A stretch of DNA of 64,000 nucleotides from Schistocerca nitens (taxonomy: Eukaryota; Arthropoda; Insecta; Orthoptera; Acrididae). The stretch spans positions 356,419,234-356,483,233 of the forward strand of contig NC_064622.1 of assembly GCF_023898315.1 (NCBI RefSeq), in the 5' to 3' direction. Within the stretch, counting starts at the first letter, position 1. Each line of letters begins with the position of its first letter. The translations under genes and the position numbers were made by a program. Below, one piece after another: positions 45,017 to 55,503 of this stretch. The notes beneath the pieces were generated by a model. The model was not told where the DNA came from. It saw only the letters and a list, made by a program, of their open reading frames with translations, and made no database searches.

Positions 45017-45129
45017 CATGTACCGTACAGCAAAAAGGAAGTGACGCTTGATAAAGGTCCGCGTCACTCCATTCTTAACCAGACTTCTAAAAAGTCTGAG
45101 AAAGTAAAGAAATAATAATAATAAACCCC

Positions 45130-45196
45130 CTGGAGGCCCGGGAAAAGAATAGGCCTCCGGTATGTTCTGCCAGTCGTAAAAGGCGATGAAAAGAAC
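45130..45196 (+). promoter_or_regulatory. Conserved structured 5' leader cassette (R4-type copy 2, most complete)
   Basis: Hairpin 1: CTGGAGGCC (45130-45138) with GGCCTCCGG (45152-45160), 9 pairs including one G-T. Outer stem: GTTCT (45164-45168) with AGAAC (45192-45196). Inner stem: GTCG (45173-45176) with CGAT (45184-45187), where C to T leaves a G-T wobble. The loop of hairpin 1 keeps AGAATA, as in the I-group leader. Confidence 0.65.
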
Positions 45197-45305
45197 AAAC
45201 CACTAATAGGGCTAACACCCCTTTTAGTGTGATTACTTGGTTCAGGACAGAACTAAATAAGCCTCGGACAAGCGCCGTCATGGTCGGGGACGGCGCTTGA
45301 ACCCT

Positions 45306-48300
45306 ATGCCCGCCCACAATGGTAATGACACTGCTAGCCAACTGGAAAAGGATTTAAATCCAAATAGAGGTGTTTTGCAGGATATGCTTCCTGCAACCAC
45401 CCTAGAAGGAAAACAAAGACAGAGGATGAGATGGTCAGATGAAGTTAATCGACACCTCATGTTCTGTTATTACCAAGCAACAAACCTAGGAACCAACACA
45501 ACTGGATACAGATCACAAGTATACACAACATTTATTACCAGATACCCAGAATTAAAATTTTTAACAGAACAACGTCTAGCTGATCAGATTCGTGTAATAA
45601 TAAAAAATAACAGGATACCCCAGTCAGAATTAGAAAACATCAAACAACAAGTACAACAAATACTGGAACAAAATAATGTGCAATTAGAAGAAGAAGAAGA
45701 AAATACAGTAATGGACTCAAACATCCCAGAGCAAACAAACAAAGAACAACACGCATCAATTAAACAATCAGAGGAAAATGAAATTTTAAGACAGCCACCA
45801 GCACAAGCACAAATAGAACACGAAGTGACACACATGTTAGATATAGAAGAAAAATTTCAGTTGACATATATAGAATACAAAGACACAAATACAGACATTA
45901 GACCATTCTTGCATAGACCACCAAATAACCCACAAGTCGAAACAACAATAACAACTATCAACACAATCATACACAACAAAATAAATGAATACACAACTAT
46001 GGAAGAGTTACAACTACTGGTTTATGTAGGAGCACTCACTACACTAAATATACACACTAGGCAGAGATCAGAACCAACCAACACACAGAAGAAACCCACA
46101 AAACCAGCATGGCAACACAGGCTACAGATCAGAATAGAAAAACTGAGAAAAGACATCGGACAGTTAACACAATTTATAAGAAATGAAATATCAGACAAAA
46201 AACGAAAAAGGTTAGGTAAAATCTCACAACAAGAAGCAATAGAGCAATTAGATGAAAAGAAGCAAAAATTACAAGCTTTGGCGAAACGACTTAGAAGATA
46301 CAAAAAAAGTGAAAATAGAAGGAAACAAAACCAAACATTCAACACAAACCAAAAGAAATTTTACCAAACAATAGATAACACACACATAAAAATAGACAAT
46401 CCACCAAACATAAGAGACATGGAACACTTCTGGAGCAGCATATGGTCAAACCCGGTACAACATAATAGGCATGCACGGTGGATACAAGCAGAAACAGATA
46501 CATACAAGATGATACCACAAATGCCTGAAGTGATAATTTTGCAACATGAAGTCACCCGAGCAATTAATTCTACGCACAATTGGAAAGCCGCTGGAAATGA
46601 TAAAATAGCAAATTTCTGGCTAAAGAAGTTCACCTCAACACATTCACATCTAACTAAATTATTTAACAGTTACATTGCAGACCCATACATATTTCCTGAT
46701 ACACTTACACATGGAATAACTTATCTGAAACCTAAAGATCAAGCAGACACAGCAAACCCAGCTAAATATCGCCCCATAACATGCCTACCAACAATCTACA
46801 AAATATTAACTTCAGTCATTACACAGAAATTAATGACACATACAACACAGAACAAAATTATAAATGAAGAACAAAAAGGCTGTTGCAAAGGAGCACGAGG
46901 ATGTAAAGAGCAACTGATAATAGATGCAGAGGTGACATATCAAGCTAAAACTAAACAAAGGTCTCTACACTACGCATACATTGATTACCAAAAAGCTTTT
47001 GATAGTGTACCCCACTCATGGTTACTACAAATATTGGAAATATACAAAGTAGATCCTAAATTGATACAGTTCCTAAACATAGTAATGAAAAACTGGAAAA
47101 CCACACTTAATATCCAAACAAATTCAGATAATATCACATCACAGCCAATACAGATTAAGCGTGGAATATACCAAGGAGACTCATTAAGTCCTTTCTGGTT
47201 CTGCCTTGCTCTGAACCCACTATCCAACATGCTAAATAATACAAATTATGGATACAATATTACTGGAACATACCCACACAAAATCACACATTTGCTATAC
47301 ATGGATGATCTAAAACTACTGGCAGCAACAAATCAACAACTCAACCAATTACTAAAGATAACAGAAGTATTCAGCAATGATATAAGTATGGCGTTTGGAA
47401 CAGACAAATGTAAGAAAAATAGCATAGTCAAGGGAAAACACACTAAACAAGAAGATTACATATTGGTTAACCACAGCGACTGCATAGAAGCGATGGAAAA
47501 AACAGATGTCTATAAATATCTAGGATACAGACAAAAAATAGGAATAGATAATACAAATATTAAAGAAGAACTAAAAGAAAAATATAGACAAAGACTAACA
47601 AAAATACTGAAAACAGAATTGACAGCAAGAAACAAGACAAAAGCTATAAATACTTATGCCATACCAATATTGACCTACTCATTTGGAGTAGTGAAATGGA
47701 GTAACACAGACCTAGAAGCACTCAATACACTTACACGATCACAATGCCACAAATATAGAATACATCACATACATTCAGCAACAGAAAGATTCACATTAAG
47801 CAGAAAGGAAGGAGGAAGGGGATTTATCGACATAAAAAACCTACATTATGGACAGGTAGACAATTTAAGAAAATTCTTTCTAGAACGAGCAGAAACTAGC
47901 AAAATACACAAGGCAATCACTCATATAAATACATCGGCTACACCACTGCAACTTCATAACCACTTCTACAACCCTTTAGATCACATAACATCAACAAATA
48001 CGAAGAAAGTAAATTGGAAAAAGAAAACACTACATGGCAAGCACCCGTATCATCTAACACAGCCACACATCGATCAAGACGCATCCAACACATGGCTAAG
48101 AAAAGGCAATATATACAGTGAGACAGAAGGATTCATGATTGCAATACAGGATCAAACAATAAACACCAGGTATTACAGCAAGCATATTATTAAAGATCCC
48201 AATACCACAACAGATAAATGCAGACTTTGTAAACAACAAATAGAAACAGTAGATCACATCACAAGCGGATGTACAATACTAGCAAATACAGAATACCCCA

Positions 48301-48797
48301 GAAGACATGACAATGTCGCAAAAATAATACATCAACAGCTTGCCTTACAACATAAACTTATAAAACAACACGTTCCTACATACAAGTATGCACCACAAAA
48401 TGTACTGGAGAATGATGAATACAAATTATACTGGAACAGAACCATTATAACAGATAAAACAACGCCACATAACAAACCTGACATCATACTCACCAATAAA
48501 AAGAAGAAATTAACACAACTAATCGAAATATCCATACCCAATACAACAAATATACAAAAGAAAACAGGAGAAAAAATTGAAAAATACATCCAACTGGCTG
48601 AGGAAGTCAAAGACATGTGGCATCAGGATAAAGTTGACATCATACCAATTATAGTATCAACTACAGGAGTCATACCACACAATATCCACCAATACATCAA
48701 TGCAATACAGCTACATCCAAACATATATATACAATTACAGAAATCCGTAATTATTGATACATGTTCAATTACCCGAAAGTTCCTAAATGCAATATAA
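45306..48797 (+). CDS. R4/Dong-type retrotransposon protein: RT plus restriction-like endonuclease (intact, 1163 aa)
   Basis: I chose ATG 45306 (MPAHNGND); an in-frame stop at 45258 and no earlier ATG exclude a longer start. The N-terminal third has a conserved block MRWSDEVNRHLMFCYYQAT and a Glu/Gln-rich linker (about residues 110-160). The reverse transcriptase follows: KYRPITCLPTIYKIL, motif A YIDYQKAFDSVPHSWL (about residue 560), motif B GDSLSPFWFCLALNPLS, and catalytic YMDDLKLLA (about residue 665). Near residue 971 is a CX2CX7HX4C knuckle (CRLCKQQIETVDHITSGC), then the endonuclease motif KPD...E (PD near 1057, E about 14 residues on), typical of R2/R4 restriction-like nucleases. It would nick TAA-repeat DNA and prime cDNA synthesis there. 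No disabling mutation is visible. Confidence 0.88.
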   Translation: MPAHNGNDTASQLEKDLNPNRGVLQDMLPATTLEGKQRQRMRWSDEVNRHLMFCYYQATNLGTNTTGYRSQVYTTFITRYPELKFLTEQRLADQIRVIIKNNRIPQSELENIKQQVQQILEQNNVQLEEEEENTVMDSNIPEQTNKEQHASIKQSEENEILRQPPAQAQIEHEVTHMLDIEEKFQLTYIEYKDTNTDIRPFLHRPPNNPQVETTITTINTIIHNKINEYTTMEELQLLVYVGALTTLNIHTRQRSEPTNTQKKPTKPAWQHRLQIRIEKLRKDIGQLTQFIRNEISDKKRKRLGKISQQEAIEQLDEKKQKLQALAKRLRRYKKSENRRKQNQTFNTNQKKFYQTIDNTHIKIDNPPNIRDMEHFWSSIWSNPVQHNRHARWIQAETDTYKMIPQMPEVIILQHEVTRAINSTHNWKAAGNDKIANFWLKKFTSTHSHLTKLFNSYIADPYIFPDTLTHGITYLKPKDQADTANPAKYRPITCLPTIYKILTSVITQKLMTHTTQNKIINEEQKGCCKGARGCKEQLIIDAEVTYQAKTKQRSLHYAYIDYQKAFDSVPHSWLLQILEIYKVDPKLIQFLNIVMKNWKTTLNIQTNSDNITSQPIQIKRGIYQGDSLSPFWFCLALNPLSNMLNNTNYGYNITGTYPHKITHLLYMDDLKLLAATNQQLNQLLKITEVFSNDISMAFGTDKCKKNSIVKGKHTKQEDYILVNHSDCIEAMEKTDVYKYLGYRQKIGIDNTNIKEELKEKYRQRLTKILKTELTARNKTKAINTYAIPILTYSFGVVKWSNTDLEALNTLTRSQCHKYRIHHIHSATERFTLSRKEGGRGFIDIKNLHYGQVDNLRKFFLERAETSKIHKAITHINTSATPLQLHNHFYNPLDHITSTNTKKVNWKKKTLHGKHPYHLTQPHIDQDASNTWLRKGNIYSETEGFMIAIQDQTINTRYYSKHIIKDPNTTTDKCRLCKQQIETVDHITSGCTILANTEYPRRHDNVAKIIHQQLALQHKLIKQHVPTYKYAPQNVLENDEYKLYWNRTIITDKTTPHNKPDIILTNKKKKLTQLIEISIPNTTNIQKKTGEKIEKYIQLAEEVKDMWHQDKVDIIPIIVSTTGVIPHNIHQYINAIQLHPNIYIQLQKSVIIDTCSITRKFLNAI

Positions 48798-48905
48798 CAT
48801 GTACCGTACAGCAAAAAGGAAGTGACGCTTGATAAAGGTCCGCGTCACTCCATTCTTAACCAGACTTCTAAAAAGTCTGAGAAAGTAAAGAAATAATAAT
48901 AATAA
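48798..48905 (+). other. R4-type 3' UTR with two hairpins
   Basis: Hairpin 1: AGTGACGC with GCGTCACT. Hairpin 2: CAGACTT with AAGTCTG, loop CTAAA. Then GAGAAAGTAAAG and the TAA tail. Copy 1 has the same (45020-45118). Copy 3 keeps both with changes. In R2-group elements the 3' UTR RNA is bound by the element protein to start reverse transcription; that role here is inference. Confidence 0.6.
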
Positions 48906-51176
48906 ATTTCCAAAGAAAATATAAAAGAAATTCAAAACATCAGAACCCGCGAAGGTGTCTTTGAATCAGATCATCATCTCCTCCAAATAAAAACAAAATT
49001 CCAACCCAACAGAATGCTAAAAAGGCCACCCAAAAGTACCAAACCAGATCCGGAATATCTGCAACTCAACAAAGAAAACACCATCATGCAAATTAATCAG
49101 GAAAAATCAACAGACTGGAAGAAACTAACAGAGAAAATTCAGGAAGCCCTCAAGTTAGGACAACCCCCTCGCAACAGGAAACATCGCTGGTGGATTGCAA
49201 CCTGTGATGAGGCAGTTGACAAACGAATAACTGCATGGAAAAAATTTAGCAGTCACAAAACTGAAGAAAACTGGGAGAGCTTTCTTAAAACCCAAAAACA
49301 AACCTCTAAAATATACCTCAAAAATAATACAAGAAATTTTTATAAGACTTTCAGAGAAAACTTACAGGGATACCAAGCGCCTAGCTTGTGCTTCAAGAAA
49401 CCCGATGGCTCTTTGGAAACCAACACGAAAAATAACTGCAAAATCTTAGCCCAATATTTCAGTTCCCTCCTCAACTGCGAACCACCCCAAGAAAAACTTG
49501 TCTTCTCTTCTCCAGTATTCACACACCCAGGCTCACATGCCCCGAACCTTGAAGAAATTATGGAGATAGTCAAGCAGTTGAAAAATAACAAAGCACCGGA
49601 AGAAGATGGGATCATTGCTGAGTTCTGGAAACTAAACCATCCTATACTTATGCAGAAATTACACCATATAATGTCAGACATATGGACAACGGAGCAGATA
49701 CCAGAGGACTGGAAATGCACTCTAATTCACCCGCTACACAAAAAGGGCGACAAGACAGACATGAACAATTACAGAGGAATTTCCCTGCTCCCAGTTGCTT
49801 ACAAAATCCTTTCCAAAGCACTTTTAAACAGGATAGAATCCCAAGCAGATACACTAATTGGTGAATACCAGGCCGGATTCAGAAAAGGACGGTCATTTGC
49901 GGAACAGATCTGGTGCTTAAAGACAATATTACAAATGAGGAAATGCAGAAACACAGTAGTTACATTCATCGACTTCAGGAAAGCATATGATTCAGTGGAC
50001 CGTGGAACCCTGTTTAAAATCATGGAAGAATTTGGGATTGACCGAAAGACACAAAAAATCACAGAACAGACACTTACAGGAACAACGGCCAAAGTGAAAT
50101 TCATGGGCGAAGTATCAGAACCCTTCGAAATCAAATCTGGAGTCCGACAGGGGGACGGACTATCCCCAATCCTTTCCAATATTGTTCTAGAAAAGATAAT
50201 CAGGGAATGGGAACCTCACGTAAAGGGTATCCAAATTGGTATCAAGAAAGAGAACCGAATTAAAGTCAAGTGCCTTGCTTTTGCTGACGATATTGCAATT
50301 ATCACCAATAACAGAACAGAAGCGATTCACGCAGTGGAAAAACTACATGAAATTTCACAAAAAACCGGACTACAGATATCTTATGAAAAAAACCAATATA
50401 TGAAAAGGCAGCCAGAAAATAAATCCCCTCTAATAACAAAATATGGTAAAATTGCACAAGTCTGCCATTTTAAATACCTCGGTGAAACTATACAGTCCTC
50501 AGGATTAAACCGAATTGCCAATGAACAAAGAATCACCAAGCTCCAGAAGGCCTACAAGCTAACATGGACGCATTACAACAAGAAGTGCATTTCGACAGAC
50601 GCAAAATTAAGGCACTATACAACAGTGATTCTTCCAGAAGCAATCTATGCAGCTGAAACAATGGTGATTGATGGTCATTCAAAAATTGAGGAAATAGAAA
50701 AGCAGGAAAGAAAAATTTTCAGCTAGATTTACGGCCCAATCAACAAAAATGGCATTTGGATGAAGAGACCACAAAACGAACTCTATAGAAAGATCAACAT
50801 AGTAACAGATGAAATCAGAAAGCGCCAAGCCAAATTTTATACACACATCTACAGGATGGAAGACTCCAGAACAGCAAAGAAATTATTCAATATTATAACA
50901 AGGAGTAAATGTGGCACAGAATGGCTGAAAGAAGTCCAGAGGGATCTACAGCAGATCAACATAAAAAATCTCGAAGATCGCACCGAGTGATGGCATAAAA
51001 TCACAAGTGTGAAGTTTGGGGAAAGAACATCGCATCAGCCTGGTAAAAAATGGACAGAGGAACGGAAGAAGGAGCATTCTGAGAGGATGAGGAGGTTTTG
51101 GGAAGCAAAGAAGAAAAACATCCAAAGATGAAATTATGAATTCAAGTCCAATCGCTCTCCTAAAGGGGAACATTCG
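48906..51176 (+). mobile_element. 5'-truncated APE-type LINE (RTE-like or related) between R4-type copies 2 and 3
   Basis: Starts in the end of an endonuclease domain (SDHHLLQIKTKF near 48970), runs through a long RT, and ends near 51172 followed by a TAA repeat. It sits between two R4-type copies in the same orientation. Confidence 0.7.
48952..51131 (+). pseudogene. APE-type LINE ORF2 with two in-frame stops
   Basis: Open from the truncated endonuclease end through 50726. RT motifs: NNKAPEEDGIIAEFWK, NNYRGISLLPVAYKILSKAL, GEYQAGFRKGRSFAEQI, motif A VTFIDFRKAYDSVDR, RQGDGLSPILSN, catalytic FADDIAII (near 50285) and CHFKYLGETI. A TAG at 50724-50726 follows KIFS, and the frame then continues IYGPINKNGIW... 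to a TGA near 50988, then on to about 51131 (KKWTEERKKEHSERMRRFWE). The post-RT order 'ERKI...IYGP...' is common in RTE-like and Jockey-like LINEs. The clade is uncertain. Only point stops, no frameshift, so decay is mild. Confidence 0.75.
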
Positions 51177-51177
51177 T

Positions 51178-51222
51178 TATAATAATAATAATAATAATAA
51201 TAATTATAATAATAATAAAAGA
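51178..51222. repeat. (TAA)n microsatellite at a LINE/R4 junction
   Basis: ATAATAATA... with one interruption, between the LINE's 3' end and the 5' end of R4-type copy 3. It is probably the LINE tail used as a landing site. Confidence 0.9.
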
Positions 51223-51231
51223 AAAGAAAAG

Positions 51232-51283
51232 AATAGGCCTCCGGTATGTTCTGCCAGTCGTAAAAGGCGACGAAAAGAACAAA
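51232..51283 (+). promoter_or_regulatory. Conserved structured 5' leader cassette (R4-type copy 3)
   Basis: Identical over this stretch to copy 1 (GTTCTGCCAGTCGTAAAAGG, then CGACGAAAAGAAC), so the same stems can form. The 5' strand of hairpin 1 is absent, as in copy 1. Confidence 0.65.
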
Positions 51284-51388
51284 CCACTAATAGGGCTAAC
51301 CCCCCTTTAGTGTGATTAGTTGGTTCAGGACAGAACTAAAGAAGCCTCGGACAAGCGCCGTCATGGTCGGGGACGACGCTTGAACCCT

Positions 51389-54300
51389 ATGCCCGCCCAC
51401 AATGATAACGACACTGCTAGCCAACTGGAAAATGATTTAAATCCAATAGAGGTGTTTTGCAGGATATGCTTCCTGCAACCACCCTAGAAGGAAAACAAAG
51501 ACAGAGGATGAGATGGTCAGATGAAGTTAATCGACACCTCATGTTCTGTTATTACCAAGCAACAAACCTAGGAACCAACACAACTGGATACAGATCACAA
51601 GTATACACAACATTTATTACCAGATACCCAGAATTAAAATTTTTAACACAACAACGACTAGCTGATCAGATCCGTGTAATAATCAAAAATAACAGGATAC
51701 CCCAGTCAGAATTAGAAAACATCAAACAACAAGTACAACAAATACTGGAACAAAATAATGTGCAATCAGAAGAAGAAGAAAATACAGTAATGGACTCAAA
51801 CATCCCAGAGCAAACAAACAAAGAACAACACGCACCAATTAAACAATCAGAGGAAAACGAAATCTTAAGACAGCCACCAGAACAAGCACAAATAGAACAC
51901 GAAGTGACACACATGTTAGATATAGAAGAAAAATTTCAGCTGACATATATAGAATACAAAGACACAAATACAGACATGAGACCATTCTTGCATAGACCAC
52001 CAAATAACCCACAAGTCGAAACAACAATAAAAACTATCAACACAATCATACACAACAAAATAAATGAAAACACAACTATGGAAGAGTTACAACTACTGGT
52101 TTATATAGGAGCACTCACTACACTAAATATACACACTAGACAGAGATCAGAACCAACCAACACACAGAAGAAACCCACAAAACCAGCATGGCAACACAGG
52201 CTACAGATCAGAATAGAAAAACTGAGAAAAGACATCGGACAGCTAACACAATTTATAAGAAATGAAATCTCGGGAAAAAAAAACGAAAAAGGTTAGGTAA
52301 AATCTCACAACAAGAAGCGACAGAGCAATTAGACGAAAAGAAGCAGAAATTACAAGCATTAGCCAAACGACTCAGAAGATACAAAAAAAGTGAAAATAGA
52401 AGGAAACAAAACCAAACATTCAACACAAACCAAAAGAAATTTTACCAGACAATAGATAACACACACATTAAAATAAACAATCCACCAAACATAACAGACA
52501 TGGAACACTTCTGGAGCAACATATGGTCTAACCCGGTACAACATAACAGGCATGCACGGTGGATACAAGCAGAAACAGACACATACAAGATGATACCACA
52601 AATGCCTGAAGTGATAATTTTGCAACATGAAGTCACCCAAGCAATTAATTCTACTCACAATTGGAAAGCCCCTGGAAATGATAAAATAGCAAATTTCTGG
52701 TTAAAGAAGTTCACCTCAACACATTCACATCTAACTAAATTATTTAACAGTTACATTGCAGACCCATACACATTCCCTGATACACTTACACATGGAATAA
52801 CTTATCTGAAACCTAAAGATCAAGCAGACACAACGAACCCAGCTAAATATCGCCCCATAACATGCCTACCAACAATATACAAAATATTAACTTCAATCAT
52901 TAAACAGAAATTAATGACACATACAACACAGAACAAAATTATAAATGAAGAACAAAAAGGCTGTTGCAAAGGAGCACGAGGATGTAAAGAGCAACTGATA
53001 ATAGATGCAGAGGTGACATATCAAGCTAAAACTAAACAAAGGTCACTACACTACGCATACATTGATTACCAAAAAGCTTTTGATAGTGTACCCCACTCAT
53101 GGTTACTACAAATATTGGAAATATACAAAGTAGATCCTAAATTGATACAGTTCCTAAACATAGTAATGAAAAATTGGAAAACCACACTTAATATCCAAAC
53201 AAATTCAAATAATATCACATCACAGCCAATACAGATTAAGCGTGGAATATACCAAGGAGACTCATTAAGTCCTTTCTGGTTCTGCCTTGCTCTGAACCCA
53301 CTATCCAACATGCTAAATAATACAAATTATGGATACAATATTACTGGAACATACCCACACAAAATCACACATTTGCTATACATGGATGATCTAAAACTAC
53401 TGGCAGCAACAAATCAACAACTCAACCAATTACTAAAGATAACAGAAGTATTCAGCAATGATATAAGTATGGCTTTTGGAACAGACAAATGTAAGAAAAA
53501 TAGCATAGTCAAGGGAAAACACACTAAACAAGAAGATTACATATTGGATAACCACAGCGACTGCATAGAAGCGATGGAAAAAACGGATGCCTATAAATAT
53601 CTAGGATACAGACAAAAAATAGGAATAGATAATACAAATATTAAAGAAGAACTAAAAGAAAAATATAGACAAAGACTAACAAAAATACTGAAAACAGAAT
53701 TGACAGCAAGAAACAAGACCAAAGCTATAAATACTTATGCCATACCAATATTGACCTACTCATTTGGAGTAGTGAAATGGAGTAACACAGACCTAGAAGC
53801 ACTCAATACACTTACACGATCACAATGCCATAAATATAGAATACATCACATACATTCAGCAACAGAAAGATTCACATTAAGCAGAAAGGAAGGAGGAAGG
53901 GGATTTATCGATATAAAAAACCTACATTATGGACAGGTAGACAATTTAAGAAAATTCTTTATAGAACGAGCAGAAACTAGCAAAATACACAAAGCAATCA
54001 CTCATATAAATACATCGGCTACACCACTACAATTTCATAACCACCTCTACAACCCTTTAGACCACATAACATCAGCAGATACGAAGAAAGTAAATTGGAA
54101 AAAGAAAACACTTCATGGCAAGCACCCGTATCATCTAACACAGCCACACATCGATCAAGACGCATCCAACACATGGCTAAGAAAAGGCAATATATACAGT
54201 GAGACAGAAGGATTCATGATTGCAATACAGGATCAAACAATAAACACCAGGTATTACAGCAAGCATATTATTAAAGATCCAAATACCACAACAGATAAAT

Positions 54301-54878
54301 GCAGACTTTGTAAACAACAAATAGAAACAGTAGATCACATCACAAGCGGATGTACAATACTAGCAAATACAGAATACCCCAGAAGACATGACAATGTCGC
54401 AAAAATAATACATCAACAGCTTGCCTTACAACATAAACTTTTAAAACAACAAGTTCCTACATACAAGTATGCACCACAAAATGTACTGGAGAATGATGAA
54501 TACAAATTATACTGTAACAGAACCATTATAACAGATAAAACAACGCCACATAACAAACCTGACATCATACTCACCAATAAAAAGAAGAAATTAACACAAC
54601 TAATCGAAATATCCATACCCAATACAACAAATATACAAAAGAAAACAGGAGAAAAAATTGAAAAATACATCCAACTGGCTGAGGAAGTCAAAGACATGTG
54701 GCATCAGGATAAAGTTGACATCATACCAATTATAGTATCAACTACAGGAGTCATACCACACAATATCCACCAGTACATCAATGCAATACAGCTACATCCA
54801 AACACATATATACAACTACAGAAATCCGTAATTATTGATACATGTTCAATTACCCGAAAGTTCCTAAATGCAATATAA
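51389..54878 (+). pseudogene. R4-type ORF, copy 3, with two frameshifts
   Basis: The ATG at 51389 is in the expected place. One base is missing near 51445 (ATCCAATAG versus ATCCAAATAG in copies 1 and 2), which shifts the frame early. The main frame is then open 51466-52296 until a net 2-base gain in an A-rich run near 52270-52282 closes it. From about 52300 the frame is open to 54878, with all RT motifs (YIDYQKAFDSVPHSWL, YMDDLKLLA), the CX2CX7HX4C knuckle and the PD...E nuclease motif kept. One Trp to Cys change is seen near 54513 (YWNR to YCNR). Confidence 0.85.
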
Positions 54879-54982
54879 CACATACCGTACAGTTAATAGG
54901 AAGTGACGCTTGATCAAGGTCCGCGTCACTTTCCATTCTCAACCAGACTTAACGTCTGAGAAAGTAAAGAAATAATAATACT

Positions 54983-55161
54983 GATGTCTCTATCAAAACA
55001 GCACTACGAACAGTTCAGAGGTGACCACAACAATAAGTTCCCGTTAAATGGTCTTTCACCCTGATCAAAGGTAATTGCTCGCCACAAAAGTGGAAAATAG
55101 TATCACCATTTGCCATGAGATTTCATTAACATTAAGGGCGGCACACAAACAGTTACTTCCA
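54983..55161. other. Short spacer
   Basis: No recognisable feature between R4-type copy 3 and the tandem duplication. Confidence 0.35.
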
Positions 55162-55503
55162 TGAAATCTAACTGATCCAGGGCAGTGTACAGTTGTTGCG
55201 AGTTCATTTCCTACATGTACCAAAAACATGCATTTAGCAGCAGCATGGCTGTGACGTCATCCGAGCCAGGGTGCAAGCCAGTGTTTGATTGATACTGACA
55301 TAGTGATAGCTCGGTGTGAAGTGTGACTTTAGTGAAATTTAAACAATCCAGGGCAGTGTACAGTCCTCGTGATTTCACTTTCTGCCCTTACCGAACACAC
55401 GTTTAGTAGCAGCTGGACTGTGGTGTCACCTGAGGCAGCATGTAAGTCGGCGTTTGACTGATGTGGACTGTATCATAATGGGTTGTGAAGTCCATTGGTA
55501 CTG
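55162..55503. repeat. Two-unit tandem repeat, 171-bp period
   Basis: Unit 1 (55162-55332) and unit 2 (55333 to about 55503) share blocks at constant spacing: TCCAGGGCAGTGTACAG at both starts, TTTAG(C/T)AGCAGC, and GTTTGA(T/C)TGAT. Identity is moderate, so the duplication is old or the units are parts of a satellite-like repeat. No ORF. Confidence 0.75.

Larger units (their letters stand above)
41351..45124 (+). mobile_element. R4/Dong-type non-LTR retrotransposon, copy 1
   Basis: Begins at about 41361 with the AGAATAGGCCTCCGG leader and ends with AGTAAAGAAATAATAATAATAAA near 45123. It has a single ORF with RT and a C-terminal restriction-like endonuclease, broken once by a frameshift. The 3' junction is a TAA repeat, which fits the known TAA preference of Dong elements. 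It is nearly identical to copy 2, which follows directly. Confidence 0.8.
45125..48905 (+). mobile_element. R4/Dong-type non-LTR retrotransposon, copy 2 (intact ORF)
   Basis: Follows copy 1 head to tail with only TAA repeat sequence between. It has a longer 5' end than copies 1 and 3 (CCCCCTGGAGGCCCGGG at 45126-45142), so it may be full length. The single ORF is uninterrupted. The 3' UTR holds two hairpins, and the end is AAATAATAATAATAAA. Confidence 0.85.
51223..54982 (+). mobile_element. R4/Dong-type non-LTR retrotransposon, copy 3
   Basis: Starts AAAAGAATAGGCCTCCGG directly after a TAA repeat and ends AAGTAAAGAAATAATAATA near 54980. It is more diverged than copies 1 and 2 from each other, and carries two frameshifts. 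Confidence 0.8.
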
